Assembly (NCBI GenBank): GCA_019614645.1
Contig: JABWDB010000016.1
Coordinates: 2,790,001 to 2,854,000 of the forward strand
Direction of reading: 5' to 3'
Origin: Stratiolaelaps scimitus
Lineage: Eukaryota > Arthropoda > Arachnida > Mesostigmata > Laelapidae
DNA: 64,000 nucleotides
A model generated the notes under the pieces. That model was not told the origin of the DNA and did not search any database. It worked only from the letters and a program-made list of their open reading frames with translations. Shown here one piece after another: positions 48,318-60,552 of the stretch (the first letter of the stretch is position 1; each line of letters begins with the position of its first letter). A program made the position numbers and the translations under genes.

Positions 48318-49740
48318 GTGGAACGAGCGCGTTCAGGTTGATCAGAGTGGCAGGAAATAATCGGAAATTAAAGACGTATCTGAAATTATTGTTAACATAG
48401 ACGGGATTGTTGGTAATGATTATGGCAGCACCATAATCATGATGTTCTTTTGTTTGGAGAAATAAAATTATTATTAGTATTATCGATTCGAGTCATCGAC
48501 AAACGCTAATCTAACATTGATCGTACAGAATATAAAATACAGGTTCGTATCCAATGTACGGGTCTGGTAGAGATTAGTATACGGTAATTATTCGCATATC
48601 GAATTCGATAATGTGAATAACAACGAACGAAGGCCGATAAGAGTTTCAGTTGATTGCTCTGCGGGATCTTTCGCTTCATTAAATTTTATTGGGCAACATT
48701 CAAATTTAGTATTCAAGATAACAACAACAACCTGTGGGAAGCTCGTTTTGTTATAATAGCTGGATTAGTATTTGGTATAAATACGGGACAGAGCGAACAC
48801 TCCCATCTCTCCATGGTGGTCGTCGTCGTCGTTGTTGTTATTATTGTTGTCCCTGCAGCCGGGACGAGGGGGATGATCAGCTTTGATTTTACCGTGAAAT
48901 CGAAATTGCTTACAGTCGTAGCCGTGTTGCTGACGGACTTGTTCGTCGTCTGAATTCGTTGGTTTACGCATGCGCAAACAGACGAGCGTCGTCTAACGCC
49001 TGATCCTTATGGTTCTGGGCCGTCATGGTAGCGGCGGAGGTCTACTGTGGGCGTCAGGAAGAGATGAAGAAAAAGATCAACAAAAAATACGACGACCCTG
49101 ATCAAGAATATCAGGAGAAGGGAAATATTAGTAAAACAACGATATGGTTCAATCGACAGATTGGCCGCCGTCAGTTGTCTGATCTGTCTACGCATCATCA
49201 TTACAAATCATCAATTCGTCGAAGTACAGCAATTATTCAATGTGAACGCAGCTGTGCTTGACTTCGTCCTCGCAATGAGTCATCGAAGTCTGCTTCTTGC
49301 TATCGAAGAACTTCGAACGTCGCCAAATCATTATCATCATCATCATGATTATGATCGTCGTCATCGTCCTCATCTGGTTATGGAACACCCATCGTCACAT
49401 TCAACGCCGGCATCAGCAAACAAAAACAGCCATTGGCTAAGTCAGTTAGTGAGCGCTTCCGTCCCTCAACGCATTGCATCACCATCAATACAGCACAGTG
49501 AGCCACACCAGGAGATTTGATAGCCGCTATTGTCGACATGCTATCGATAGTCGCTGCTGATGGAGCTAAGCCTACGCGTTATCATAACCATCATCATCAC
49601 AATCATCATAGCATTGTCCTGCTCTGTTCGGTTCCGCCGTATGTTGTTGTTGTTGTTGCTCTTCTTCTTTTTCTCCTACTCGTGCTTCATATGTTTTCTT
49701 CATATTCTACTCCCGAAAGAGTCGTTTTCGTTGTCATTGT
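48318..49740. other. Mixed DNA leading into a GC-rich island
   Basis: AT-rich to about 48.8 kb, then GTC/GTT and CAT runs. Plus-strand frames at 49025-49261 and 49161-49520 are polar and His-rich from CAT runs; no domain recognised. Confidence 0.45.
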
Positions 49741-50330
49741 CTCCTGATTTTTCTTCGTCGCCGTCGCCGCCGCCGCCGTCGTCTGTAGTTGTCCTCTCAA
49801 GCGAACCGGGCGACTGACGCAATGGGAAGACAACAACAACAACAACAACAACAACAGCAAGAGCAAAAACGATCCAAGCAACGAGCAACCGCCGCTTGAA
49901 ACAGACGCTGAAGCAGCACCAGCGGCAGCGTCAACTGCTCAACGTTGGTCCTTTGGCATTTTCGTTCGCTAGCGTCGCTGCCACCAGCACCGCCGCCACC
50001 GCTACTGCCGCCGCTTCGCGCTGCTGCTGCTGCTGCTGTTATTTCGACTTTGTCTTCTTCTTCATCTTCATCTTTGGCGAACATTTCCCTCCGCTGCGCG
50101 CCATCGTGATCGCTATTGGTGCGGCCGCATTGTTGTCTGTGGTAGCGGCGGTGCTTACCGGCCGGTGGTGGCCCTTGCTGCTGGTGGTGTGCCCGAATCT
50201 CTTGTTTGAATTTCAAGATAAGCTGCGTCAAATGCGTTCTGCTGCTGCTGCGGCTGCTGGCTCGCGGTGGTCGAGGATGAAAAGTATAAGGACAAAGACG
50301 ATGAAGTAGCATAACGCTGTATCGTTTATC
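49741..50330. other. GC-rich triplet island, long frames on both strands
   Basis: The longest open frame in the window lies here on the minus strand (49797-50567, 256 codons, with Ala and Cys homopolymer tracts from GCT/TGC runs). A 137-codon plus-strand frame (49896-50309) overlaps it. The plus frame would encode a Cys run, a hydrophobic segment (about residues 48-60) and a second one (about 67-86), resembling a membrane protein, but it begins with TTG rather than ATG. No family recognised for either; CAA, CAG and GCC runs explain much of the openness. Confidence 0.3.
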
Positions 50331-52877
50331 TAGGGGTGGGTAAACTTCTCTTGACTGCCGGTTTGTCGCCCTGATGGTGACCAACCGAACAGTGCAAGAG
50401 AGATCCCTGACTTCACCATCTGATCCACACGGAGAATGTCCTAACCCGCAATGCGATCGTATTCTATTATATAACATCGCCGATCCCGACTTGCTTTTTT
50501 GAACTATTCTGGAATTACCCACTAACCACAATATGGCATAGCGCAAACAAACTGGCTGCAGGATCACCGCAACTGGCTCGGCGAATGTGGAAAGCTTATT
50601 CCCTGTTTGTCGATCTGCCTGCCCCTAGTATCAGAAAACATCGTGTCGTGCGACCGGTGTCGTCTGTATCTTCGGTATAATCATTGCATGTTCATTTTAT
50701 AGCTAAATACATCTGTGTATGTGTGTGTGTATGTTTGTAATCAGAGCGGTTTAGATAACCGAACGATAACACAACAATCGCTCGTTTTTGCAACGCTACA
50801 GTATTTCCCTGTCGCGTAATCCCTGACATTAGCTTAATAACAATCCGTATTGAAAATACGGTACAACAATGATCATTTCTATGCTCGTATCGACATTTTA
50901 TGTAGTTTGTTCGTTTGATCGTAAAGGCAGCTTGCTTGTCACACAAAATCGAAGATGTAGATAATCTGCCTGCGATGCCTTTCGAATATAGATGTCGTTT
51001 CGGAGTGGCCAATGTAGACGCGGTTCAAGTTGGAGAATTTTGTCTTTGGAAATCAATCAATCTCAAGTTATTAAGTAGAAGGCATTTTACTGGAGAACTG
51101 AACATTGGCTCCTTATCCGTATGTTTGACCGAAAACCTAGTTGTCTATAAAGATAACTATAAGACTCGTAAGCAGCCCTGCCGCTCGAAGCGACGACGAA
51201 CGAACGTAATTATTCGGAATCCGCTCCAGCAACTTAATAATTAAATCTTTATATAATGGGTGAATAGAGAAAGCGATGTGTAATATGCACATTTTTGCTT
51301 AATAATATAACCCGTCTAAAACAATATTTATTAGGAGTAATTAGAGAAAAGCATCGTACGCTATATACTTCACGTAATAAATATTAGTGTTCATGCGTTT
51401 CTTTGTTCTGATTTTTTTATTTAATCACCCAAACGTATACAACAGATTTCAGATGTCATTGACGACCGACAACGTCCGTGGGCTGGGCTTTGCACAGCCA
51501 CCGACAGCGTGGTGTTTTTCAGATCCATGAAAAAAAGTATTTCAAGACACCTCTATTTTGTTGAGGGCTACAATATTGAATATATTGTATGAACCGCCCT
51601 GTAGGCAGTGGTCAGAAGATCGTATATGTCATCGTTATAGTATTGTAACTGCTTATTATATATGTATTCCCTAGACGATTGTCGTCATTCCCTTCAGGGT
51701 GAACGAGCTGGTGACGACGTCGAATCGCAGTCGGTTTATCTAAAGTTGTATGCTTTTTATTCGACCTATCTATCGTTTCTTTTTTTTCGTTGTCGCTGTC
51801 GAAATGATCGCTATTTGATCATTTCTCAAAGCGATGGCACCATCAACAACAACAACAACCTCACCGACGATTGGTTTTGACGCTGCTGCCCTGCGACTAA
51901 GATGAGATGGCACTATTGTGCTATGGTCGAAGCGTTGCCCACTTCTGTGCGATGCCTTCTGGTAGATAACAGCGATGCCGACGGTGACAGCAGCAATAAC
52001 AGCTGGTCTATGTGTTTCTGCTGGTGCCAGCGGCGGCGGCACCAGCTATTCTTACTTTGAGCAACGGCGGACTTTTAAGAGAGTAATCATCATCGCTACC
52101 ACCATAGGCACATGCATCTACACACCCCACACAAATTATACATACACATATATATGTGTGTGTGTGTGTGTCTGTCTGTATGTATTTATCAGAGAATCTA
52201 TGCATTTGTGTATGTCGAATGTATGGTGGTGTTTGCTTGAGGATCAGCTCAATCACGAACGCTAATGATACTGTTCATGTTGATGACGCCGTTCACGGTG
52301 ACGGCGATGTCTGCCTTGGGTAAGAAGGCCCAATGATGGTGAACAACGAAATAACTGGAGATTGGTATCAGTGATATTTATTATTTTATATATCATATCA
52401 ATTGTTTTAGTCGTTGATCTAAAGGAGAATGAGTATTTTTTGGGGTCACTACGGCAAGTAATGTTATTGCTGTTATTATTACTATTATGATTGTTAACAA
52501 CTCAACGCGACATTCAATTGGAATATTGGAAGATGTTTGTACCAGCATGTCCATAAACGGCAAATAATACAATTCGTCGTAAACGGTAAAGAGCAGTTTA
52601 ACTCGAACGGTGTTTAGGAGATTTCCTATTGTGGTAGGCCACCATATCATTACACGCTCCTTCTTGGCACCAGCACCAGCCGATGAAGCCACAACCGTCG
52701 CAGCAAGCGCTCTAATAGCATTCTCTATGACACGGTCGGGCTTTCATTTCTAGCAAGCAATATATATATAAGCATACATATATGTGTATATATATATATA
52801 TACATATGTAGGCCTATATGGGTGGCATATATCCATGATCAAAGGTATTTAGAATCTGAGCTCGAAAGAGATCGAGG
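50331..52877. other. Intergenic DNA, no gene recognised
   Basis: Contains a short inverted repeat GAAATGATC...GATCATTTC (about 51801-51826), a (TG)n run at about 52154-52171, and interrupted TA arrays at 52760-52805. A 109-codon plus frame (50915-51244) has varied composition but no known motif. Confidence 0.45.
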
Positions 52878-53012
52878 ATGAAAAGATATCGAGAAGAGGA
52901 AATACGGCCAGAAAAAAACGATGCCTTAAATATCAACGCTGTAGAAACTGTCGAAGATCACAACGACTTGTCTCTTGACATTCGAACGACCCAAGATAAA
53001 GGTGAATGTTGA
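52878..53012 (+). CDS. Candidate short coding exon, 44 codons (weak)
   Basis: ATG at 52878 opens MKRYREEEIRPEKNDALNI, continuing with a charged sequence (VEDHNDLSLDIRTTQDK) and ending TGA at 53010-53012. A donor-like AAAG|GTGAAT lies near the end (about 53001), so it might be a short first exon. An in-frame stop lies a few codons upstream of the ATG. The high Lys/Glu content could simply reflect A-rich DNA. Confidence 0.15.
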   Translation: MKRYREEEIRPEKNDALNINAVETVEDHNDLSLDIRTTQDKGEC

Positions 53013-54488
53013 ATGCTACCATTGTTGTTAGATGTATATTCTACCTGTTATGTACAAAGTCTTATGCATGTCCGGAACAAAATGTTATTTCATGTTTCGA
53101 CTCTTGAGTATTTGGGAATCTTATGAAGATACAACGAAATGGCCTTATTCTAATAGTCTCATGAACTATTGGATTCTCTGATGTGATCAGCTACAAAACG
53201 TCTTGGCCAGCCTCATCGTATGAAACGGGGACACACAAACCGCCAAGCATTACGAACAAGTGTTATGAGGAGTCTATGGCAGATCGCGCCCAATACATTA
53301 TGTATCGGCAGACGAACGAAACGATAATAGAGAAAAACATGTCCTCTATTGTAGCTCTATGCAAAAGAGCATGCGCCATCGTTAAATTTGCCACGAATTG
53401 ATGTCATCTATCGATCGCTTGACACATCGAACAGCTTAACAGCGCGTTCCGCACCAGCACCCACTGTCAGTCAACCAGCAGCGCATTCATAGCCGCTTGG
53501 TGGAGCGATATCTCGCAGTGGATGTGATAGAGGCTGGGCATGTTGGCTGAGAGGCAGTATTCCTTAGTGGATGTGATATGATTACTAACAGGCTAATCAT
53601 TAATAAATATCAGCCTAAGTAGATGCTCGGACGTGGCAATGTGTGTTTGAGACGACTGCGAACACACACGAACAGAAACACGAGTCACATGTTTGAATAA
53701 ATAATAAAGAATAATGTGCCTGTGATACTACACTACCCTGTGCTATTTCGATGTTCTTGTGATGTTGCTTTTGTCATTTATGCTGTGTGTTGTGTTTTTC
53801 TTGAAAGAGAGCGACGTCCCAATGAATACAAAGCTGGTTGTCTGGTTGGCTGGTTGCTATAACAGTTTCGTCACATCGGAGACGACGGACTGAATCTGCG
53901 AATGCTTTTCAATGGACTCCTTGAACCTCTCAAGGTAAACAGTGACGCGTCGATTGGGTGCCGCTGCCGAACGCTGGTTTAAGCCGAGCCGGCGGGGCCC
54001 ACTAGGTCGTGGCGGGATTACTGATGCAAATTCCCCCCCAACAATTTTTTGTTGTGTGTAGCAGCCAGCCACCTCGGGATGCCCGTTCACTAACACTCAT
54101 TGTGCGTTGTACTAAGCTCGAATTAGTTCTGTTGTTGCTACCGCTGCTGCTGCTGATGGCGTCAGTGGTAAAACCTGATCGTGAACGATGGCTCCTTTAC
54201 ATGTGTCGCGTAATGTCTTACGGACGACGTTACGAAGGAACGGCGAAGAGTTTGTAACGATAAACGAAATGTGACATTAGCTAAAAATTCAAATTTTGCC
54301 TCATCAAACTGGGATTCAATTTAGGATTTTTTTTTGTTCAAGGTTGAACCGATTTAACACTGTTCAAACCCACTCAAGGATACTATTGTTACGATAGCGA
54401 CAACTTTCGCACAGCGTATCGATGCGATCATTATCCTCGATCCCAAATTGAATACGCTTCCACCAGTGGCTGGGTAGTAGTAGTAGCA
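53013..54488. other. Intergenic DNA, no gene recognised
   Basis: A 72-codon frame (53183-53401) and an 82-codon frame (54009-54257) lack motifs. A direct repeat AGTGGATGTGATA occurs at about 53516 and 53564. Confidence 0.5.
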
Positions 54489-54520
54489 GTATTTATTGAC
54501 TAGGGCCCTTCAATAAATAC
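54489..54520. repeat. 11-bp inverted repeat
   Basis: GTATTTATTGA (54489-54499) and TCAATAAATAC (54510-54520) flank a 10-base spacer that contains the palindrome AGGGCCCT. Role unknown. Confidence 0.7.
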
Positions 54521-56338
54521 CCTGCTTAATAGAGATGAGTATCTACAAACAAAAGTGCTCTCTTCAGTATAACGCTGTTCTCCTCCAATGCTTTCTTTTT
54601 GTCATTGATTGCCGCTTCTTTAACATACACTTGATTCCTGCTAATCGATATAAATGGCAAGAAACAATATTAAATATCTGCCCGCAGATCACCCAAATGT
54701 GGTAACACTCTCACGTGCTGGATTGTATTAGCTAATTATCGTTATTATTTCATCAACTGTTATCAATCGCAAGTATTTAATACCGGACTATACATTGCTG
54801 TCTACGTTGCTGACGAATGACATCGCTATAGCGACACTTTGCCCTTCGACGAGAACAAGAAACAGATTTTCTGGGCTCGCGATTCGTCGACCGGCGACGG
54901 ACTAATACCAAAAGCTGTCCGTCTTTTTGCTGTCCCCCTCCGCGCGCGCGAGACCCCCCCTCCCTACATTTCTCTCACCCGATCTCCGTCTCTGCCTGTA
55001 GTTGTTGTCTTCGGCTTTGACTTTTGTTGTTAGAAGACGCCAGACCACTGCTCGTCGTTGTTCCTCCGGGCGAAGGCGAAAGGCGCCGAGGACAACAGTC
55101 AGTCAGACAAACAGCCAGGCTACGAGGTGCACTCGCTTCTGCTGCTGCTGCTGAAGACGATGCAAGGGCAGAAGACGCAGAAGTCGAGTGAAGAAAGAGA
55201 GAAAAGAAGATTTGTTCGCTTGTTTTTCTTCTTCGTCGCTGCCGCTGCTGCTGCCGCTTTTCGCTTCGTTGTTCTGTTAAGTCCGCACTCTTCTGCACCG
55301 CGTCCCAGCCATCCGATTGTAAGGGTAGCCGCCGAAGAGTGAAGGAATTGACGACAACCTACAGAAAAAAAAGAGGGTACCGTATCAATCCATCGGCGTA
55401 GATCGATTAACCACCATTCTCTTTCATCGTCGTCAAACAATAACAACGAAATTGAAATAAAAACACAACATAAATTGCTCAATTTACATCGTAGCAATTC
55501 AGCCACTACTGCGAATCGTCGAATTTCGATCAAATCGAATTAAGCAAACGATAGAATCGATGAAGATTCCGCCCGAGAAAAAGACTGCGTTTATGCTGTT
55601 TAATCGACTTCGAACGATGTCTGTAAAGCTGCGATATACTGATCGTTCGTGTATCATTACGGTATTTATGTGTAGTTATATATGCATTAAGTTGTAGGCT
55701 TTTTCATTCGTGTTATGTTCATTTTTATTCCGGGTTAGTCAGTTGCAGGAGTATAAACGCGAGTGAAGTTGGCCCGGGCGTTTGCCATCGTGGATTGTAC
55801 CACAAATGTTATACGAGAGTGATAACAATTTTTCGAGTGGTAATAATTAATCAGAGGAGAAATTAATGATAACTTTAGTGATAAATCGTCAAGTATATTA
55901 GCCCGTGTCTTAGATTTGCATGTGTTCTGTGGGATACGAACTTAAGAACCTATGGTACTAATAATAATTGTATTGTAATAACAATAATAATACACATAGT
56001 AATAAATAATAAGTATATGCAGATAGTATAGCTCCTTGCAACTGAGACATTGTCCGTTGTCTCATATGTCTGCATTTCAAAAACTCATTTAAGCTAAGTA
56101 CAACGCAAATAGGTGAAGGTCTAAATTTCGCTGTCTGTCGTTGTTAGGGCCTCTCGTTTGTGTCTCTTTTCAACGTCAATGGTTTCGTCGGAGGGCTGTC
56201 AGTGGTACTGCACTCGGTTCCTACAAGCTATATGTACAATAAATAGCTCTGATACCGATTACATGCTAGGAAGCTGTGCGTATCCTATACTGAGGCTGCC
56301 ACAGTGATTGCTCGTTGACTGGATCGCCCTGTCACAGA
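54521..56338. other. Intergenic DNA with a GC-rich patch
   Basis: The patch at about 54.84-55.35 kb holds CTG/GCT runs and overlapping frames on both strands (for example 55120-55533 minus, 137 codons, Ala/Lys-rich). The rest is AT-rich. No gene recognised. Confidence 0.45.
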
Positions 56339-56548
56339 ATGGACGGCAATAATAATGATAAAGAACATTTACTTAGAACAAAACTCGTTCAACAACAGAA
56401 TCATTTTAATCGAGATACAAAGATACCACCACGTGCGAGCATGGCACAGAATAAGCGAACGCTGAGTGATCCGGCTGAAGGAAGCCAAAACGAAAGGCAG
56501 AAGAATAGGTTGATTCAAGACAATTATGTGGCCACTGTTCATAGCTGA
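56339..56548 (+). CDS. Candidate hydrophilic ORF, 69 codons (weak)
   Basis: ATG at 56339 starts MDGNNNDKEHLLRTK and gives a strongly polar protein rich in Asn, Gln, Lys and Arg, ending TGA at 56546-56548. No hydrophobic segment, no motif recognised. A second short frame with acidic, Ile/Leu-rich composition (56841-57023) follows in a different phase. They could be exons of one gene but no convincing splice pair joins them. Confidence 0.15.
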   Translation: MDGNNNDKEHLLRTKLVQQQNHFNRDTKIPPRASMAQNKRTLSDPAEGSQNERQKNRLIQDNYVATVHS

Positions 56549-57059
56549 TGCGGCTTATGCTGGTTCTGTTATCGCTGAACAAAAGAGCAATGGCAGCAAA
56601 AAAAACTCCACCATGGATTAAAATTCTTATAACGATGGACGAAGATCGGACACAGGCTAATGCACCGTGAGAAATCGCTCACTAACGAAACTGAACATTG
56701 CGATGTTCTGCGATGACTGAGCCACAGGAAGAAATGTTTTGAGAAGAAGATACCCACCAAAAATCAGCGGACGTCAATTTGGTGGCATTAAATTTTCGCA
56801 GATGATTTTTTGTTTGATTTGATAATGAACCCGTTAGGCGATGATAGATGCGGCACTCGTGAAGGACACGAATTGTGAACTCGCGAACAGATTAATTCTT
56901 ATAGGGAGCTTCCTTTCACAGGAAATGACTGAAGACCCAATAGTAACGATCAACAATGATTCCGTAAGTCTGATTCTGCTGTCCGATGAACACGAAATGG
57001 AGAAATTAGATGGTCATTGTTAGCATTGTCGACCGACAGCAGCAGTAGAAGCAGCAACG

Positions 57060-57703
57060 TCATTTGATGTTGAAACAAACCATCAAATTCCTGACGCGTG
57101 TTGTCTGTACATTTGTGTGCCCCTGTACGAGTTTGTGTGGCGGCCTGTCTGCCTGTGTGGCTTTTCGGTTCTGGTGCGAGCCACGAACCTTAGCTGTTCG
57201 CCGTTCAGCTGCTGTAGCCGTGAAGAGGCAGCGGATCAGGGCGGCAGCGTCTGCCGACACGACATCCAACGAAAACCATGCTGAGGAAGCCCTCGGAAGG
57301 GTCGGTAGGCACACATCGAAAGATAGTCGGCTAGAGCTGGCATACGACCGTAACTCAATGGGGCTCGCGTACTGCTTGCCGATCATGACGGAGAGATAGA
57401 TTTCGGACGAGAGGACGAGAAAGTGGATTTGTGCTTCGTAGAAGCAGATGAAATGGAGGAAATCGAAAAGAAACCAAATGAGAAGGACATAACCCCGGGG
57501 GCGGCCAGCGTCAGCAACATCAGCCACGGGAACCTGAACTGTGGCGATCGATTGAGGGCGGCCGAATCGGCGGGTCCCGTGTTATCTCGTGTCGTTGAGT
57601 TACGCGGCTATGAGCGGCGCAGCGTTGAACGATCGCAGCGCGTTGATGGCGATGAGTGGAAATGCGGGTGTGTCGTCGGGTACTTCTTTGGCGATAGAGG
57701 TAT

Positions 57704-57707
<4 letters not shown>
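57060..57707. other. GC-rich island before a TA array
   Basis: Plus frames 57064-57399 and 57423-57746 and minus frame 57060-57527 overlap. The third plus reading around 57589 is Ala/Ser/Met-rich (SLSYAAMSGAALNDRSAL), similar in flavour to low-complexity coding sequence, and it ends at a possible donor GAG|GTATAC (about 57700). Frames conflict, so no CDS is called. Confidence 0.25.

Positions 57708-57743
<36 letters not shown>
57708..57743. repeat. 36-base (TA)n microsatellite
   Basis: Second-longest uninterrupted TA array of the window, abutting the GC-rich island. Confidence 0.95.
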
Positions 57744-57745
<2 letters not shown>

Positions 57746-59143
57746 AAGGAGAGAGGGAAAGTGTGGGGACCTTACACAGGCCGAGACGGAATTTTGGGAT
57801 TCAACTGGATTCTAATCTCATGGTTATCATCTCGTCGTCGGCAACCAGCTTATCTTTGGAACAAGCTGGCTGTCGTGATTTCCGACTGTTAAGCGGACGA
57901 ACGAACGAAATTATTTCGTGGGTGTATTTTGCAAAATGTTGAATAATTGTTGCGGATGTTTAATATAATGTGTTGTTTTTTTGTTAAATCTCTACGTTGC
58001 TGCTCAAACGAACGTTAAAACTATTGAATTGTTTGGTATACGTTCACTAGCTATTGACACAACAACGAGCGCACGTCTTTATATTTTAAATTGCCTCACG
58101 ATTATTACCATTACAATGGCAGGTATATATATCTCACTTGTTTAATTAGACCACCAATTTAGATTGGCCAAGCTTTTTATCGACTATAACTGACTCCTCG
58201 TCCTAAAAGCGCGAGCAAAGTTAAAACTCGTGCCTTGTTGCTGACCTCACTATTGAATCGATGAATCGATTTCCATTGGCCACCGACAGGATATGCTTGG
58301 ATATGTCAGCCGTGATCGTTTAAGTAGGAAGCGTCGCGACCTCCTGGTGTGTCCTGCCGTCCATGCAGAGTGCTGGCCCTCAGTAATCACTGTGCCTTCG
58401 GCCACCATCCATATTCAGCTGGGCCCCAAATAGGCCAGCAATGTACTGCAACTAATACTAACTACTACCACTACTGCCATAATATTATTATTATTATTAT
58501 AATTATTCTACTGGCATTTATAAGTATCGAATGTTGACTGTTGTGTTTGTGGTGTAGCTGCTGCTGCTGCTGCAGAACCGGCCCGCAGTTTCGATGACGA
58601 CAGCTCGTTCAACGGCTCTCAAAGATTCGATGGCCCAACGAAATAACCCTTTAGGGATGTATGCGTCTATGTGGCAGTGTGCGGCCGTGTTGATGTTACG
58701 GTGTCGGCCGTGACCATCTGATGAGTGGGGTTCAAAATGAATGCCGGCCGCGTAAATACAATCTTCGTGTGGATCGTTATGACAATTTTGGGATACCATT
58801 AACAGTAATGAAGGGATACAACTATAATAATAATAATTATAATGAGTATGATGGCCACAGCAACGTCGTTATGATAGATCTAGGACCTTTACGTACGGAT
58901 AAGATAACGAAGATAAAAGATGAAATTCATATCTATCGGATATGTGCCACATTGAATTTTATTCGCATTACCACACTCAGTGACTAGTTGCGTAATGACA
59001 TATGTATTAATGCATTATTATTATTATGATTATTATTATTTACTTGTGAGTAAATACATTATTAGGTACATTATTTTGTTTTGATTTTCAGCAAAAGTGA
59101 CTAAGCGAAAAAGAACAACCTAGGGGTCATATATATCGTATAC
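57744..59143. other. Intergenic DNA, no gene recognised
   Basis: ATT runs near 58482-58502 and 59018-59040, a CTG run near 58558-58572, and featureless short frames. Confidence 0.5.
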
Positions 59144-59167
59144 ATATATATATATATATATATATAT
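59144..59167. repeat. (AT)n microsatellite
   Basis: Twenty-four-base AT array at the edge of the next GC-rich island. Confidence 0.9.
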
Positions 59168-59736
59168 GGTATTTCGCGTGTTATTGTAACATTTGTCCAT
59201 CTCGTTTCCTTCCTTGTGCTGCCCATCGCCGCCACTCGCCAACATCATAACTGTGAATCACTTCCACTGTCCCATTGTCGTTGTTGCTGCTGAGTGATGA
59301 CTCTCGAATGCTCCATGTCGCCTTCTTCTGATTCTTATTCCCTGTTCGGTCGGAGCGCCATCGTCATCCCATCGCGTTACAGCAGCGACACAGGCAGCAG
59401 CAGCAGGAGGAGGACTACAGCCGTCAGCTGCCGAGCGTCAGCACCGCGAGCGGCGATCGCCGCAGCCGCCCCCAGAAGTCTCAGCGCCCGGCGGCGGCGG
59501 CAACAGCATCATCGTTCTAAGAGACGAGATCGAGGGAGCATCATTGCTTCTCTATGATATTTTATGATGTTTCTGTTGTTGTTGTTGCTGCTGCTGCTAA
59601 TGGTATTATGTGCTGTGCTATGCTGTGTGCCTTTGCCCGGTGTCACAAGTACGATGTGCGTGCTGTGGCAGTTGTGGCGTGGCAGCTGCTGGCTGTTCTT
59701 ACGGCCAGCGACGAACAGAACCCAACAGACGAAGCT

Positions 59737-59767
<31 letters not shown>

Positions 59768-60131
59768 TGTGTGATGGCTAGTCGTCCCAATAGTCCAATA
59801 GCAGCAACTCGAGCAGCAGCAGCAGAGGCAGTTCAACTCACGTCAACGAGCCACCACCGCCGACGCCGATCAGCTCAGCCGTGGAGCGGCGTCGGTGACC
59901 GGCGCCCGGTGGCGCTTGCAGCCACGCGCGGTTACTTACGACGACGCCGGTTACGGTGTGATCAGGGCGAGGCAGGACAGCTCCGTCTGTTCCTGTCTCT
60001 GGTTCTATTTTTTTTTATATTTTTCCTTAGCCCTCGTTGTCTCTGTTGCTCTCTCTCTCCCACTCACTTACTCCTTCTCTTTCTTTCATCGTCTATCTGT
60101 ATATCTGTGACTCGCCAGCGGTGTCGTGCCG
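59168..60131 (+). other. GC-rich island ending in a strong splice donor, possible leader exon
   Basis: Holds a 213-codon open frame (59564-60205, Leu-rich start from GTT/CTG runs, then Arg/Glu from a (GA)n run at 59738-59767) and other overlapping frames, including an ATG frame near 59297-59557 that is Ser/Arg/Ala-rich. A near-consensus donor CCG|GTAAGT sits at 60131/60132. A plus-strand first exon ending there is plausible, but its coding content, if any, is unclear. Confidence 0.3.
59738..59767. repeat. (GA)n microsatellite
   Basis: About 30 bases of GA repeats, the longest GA run in the window. Confidence 0.9.
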
Positions 60132-60255
60132 GTAAGTTCGAATATGGCGACTGTTCGACGGCGAAAGCAGCGCCATTGACTCAGCGGTCAGATGGAGGCA
60201 AATAGTCGGTATTGCTACTCATTCACTGACTGACTGACGTTTGACTACCTCCTGA

Positions 60256-60552
60256 ATGGTGGTGGTAGTGTTCATGATCGTGGTGGCAGAGCTGCTGCTG
60301 CTAGCGAACTTTTACGTCCTGTTGTCATTGATGCTACTCCTGTTGGTTCTGGATTGGTTGCTTCTGGCTGGTCTGGGATGGCAGGTCGGTGTTGGATGGC
60401 GTTCGTTCGGTTTGTTTGGCTCGTTGATTTTCCTTCTCGTTCTGTTCGACAGGGTACTCTCGTTCACTGGCGGTGGAGGATCAGCTCGGCGGCGACAATA
60501 CCGCCCGGCGGTAATGCTGCTTGTAGCAGCTGCTGTAAAGGGCGCACGATGA
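60256..60552 (+). CDS. Candidate very hydrophobic ORF, 98 codons (weak)
   Basis: ATG at 60256 begins MVVVVFMIVVAELLLLANF and stays hydrophobic for about 70 residues (three possible membrane spans, roughly 1-18, 20-40 and 50-68). It then turns Gly/Arg-rich and stops at TGA 60550-60552. Much of the hydrophobicity comes from GTG, CTG and GTT repeats. A second frame across the same bases is also open, so chance is the leading explanation. Confidence 0.15.
   Translation: MVVVVFMIVVAELLLLANFYVLLSLMLLLLVLDWLLLAGLGWQVGVGWRSFGLFGSLIFLLVLFDRVLSFTGGGGSARRRQYRPAVMLLVAAAVKGAR

Noticed and set aside
49797..50567. Longest open frame in the window (256 codons, minus strand)
   Set aside because: It is filled with Ala, Gly and Cys homopolymers from triplet runs, overlaps an equally open plus-strand frame, and shows no domain; GC-rich repeat composition explains it.
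53604..53625. AAATATCAGC resembling the miR-283 seed
   Set aside because: Only a five-base stem can form nearby; no precursor-like fold.
53857..54096. Minus-strand IVGG motif resembling a trypsin-type activation site
   Set aside because: No His, Asp or Ser catalytic context follows and the frame is short; a four-residue coincidence.
58669..58690. TGGCAGTGTG resembling the miR-34 seed
   Set aside because: No hairpin arm complementary to it lies within pre-microRNA distance.
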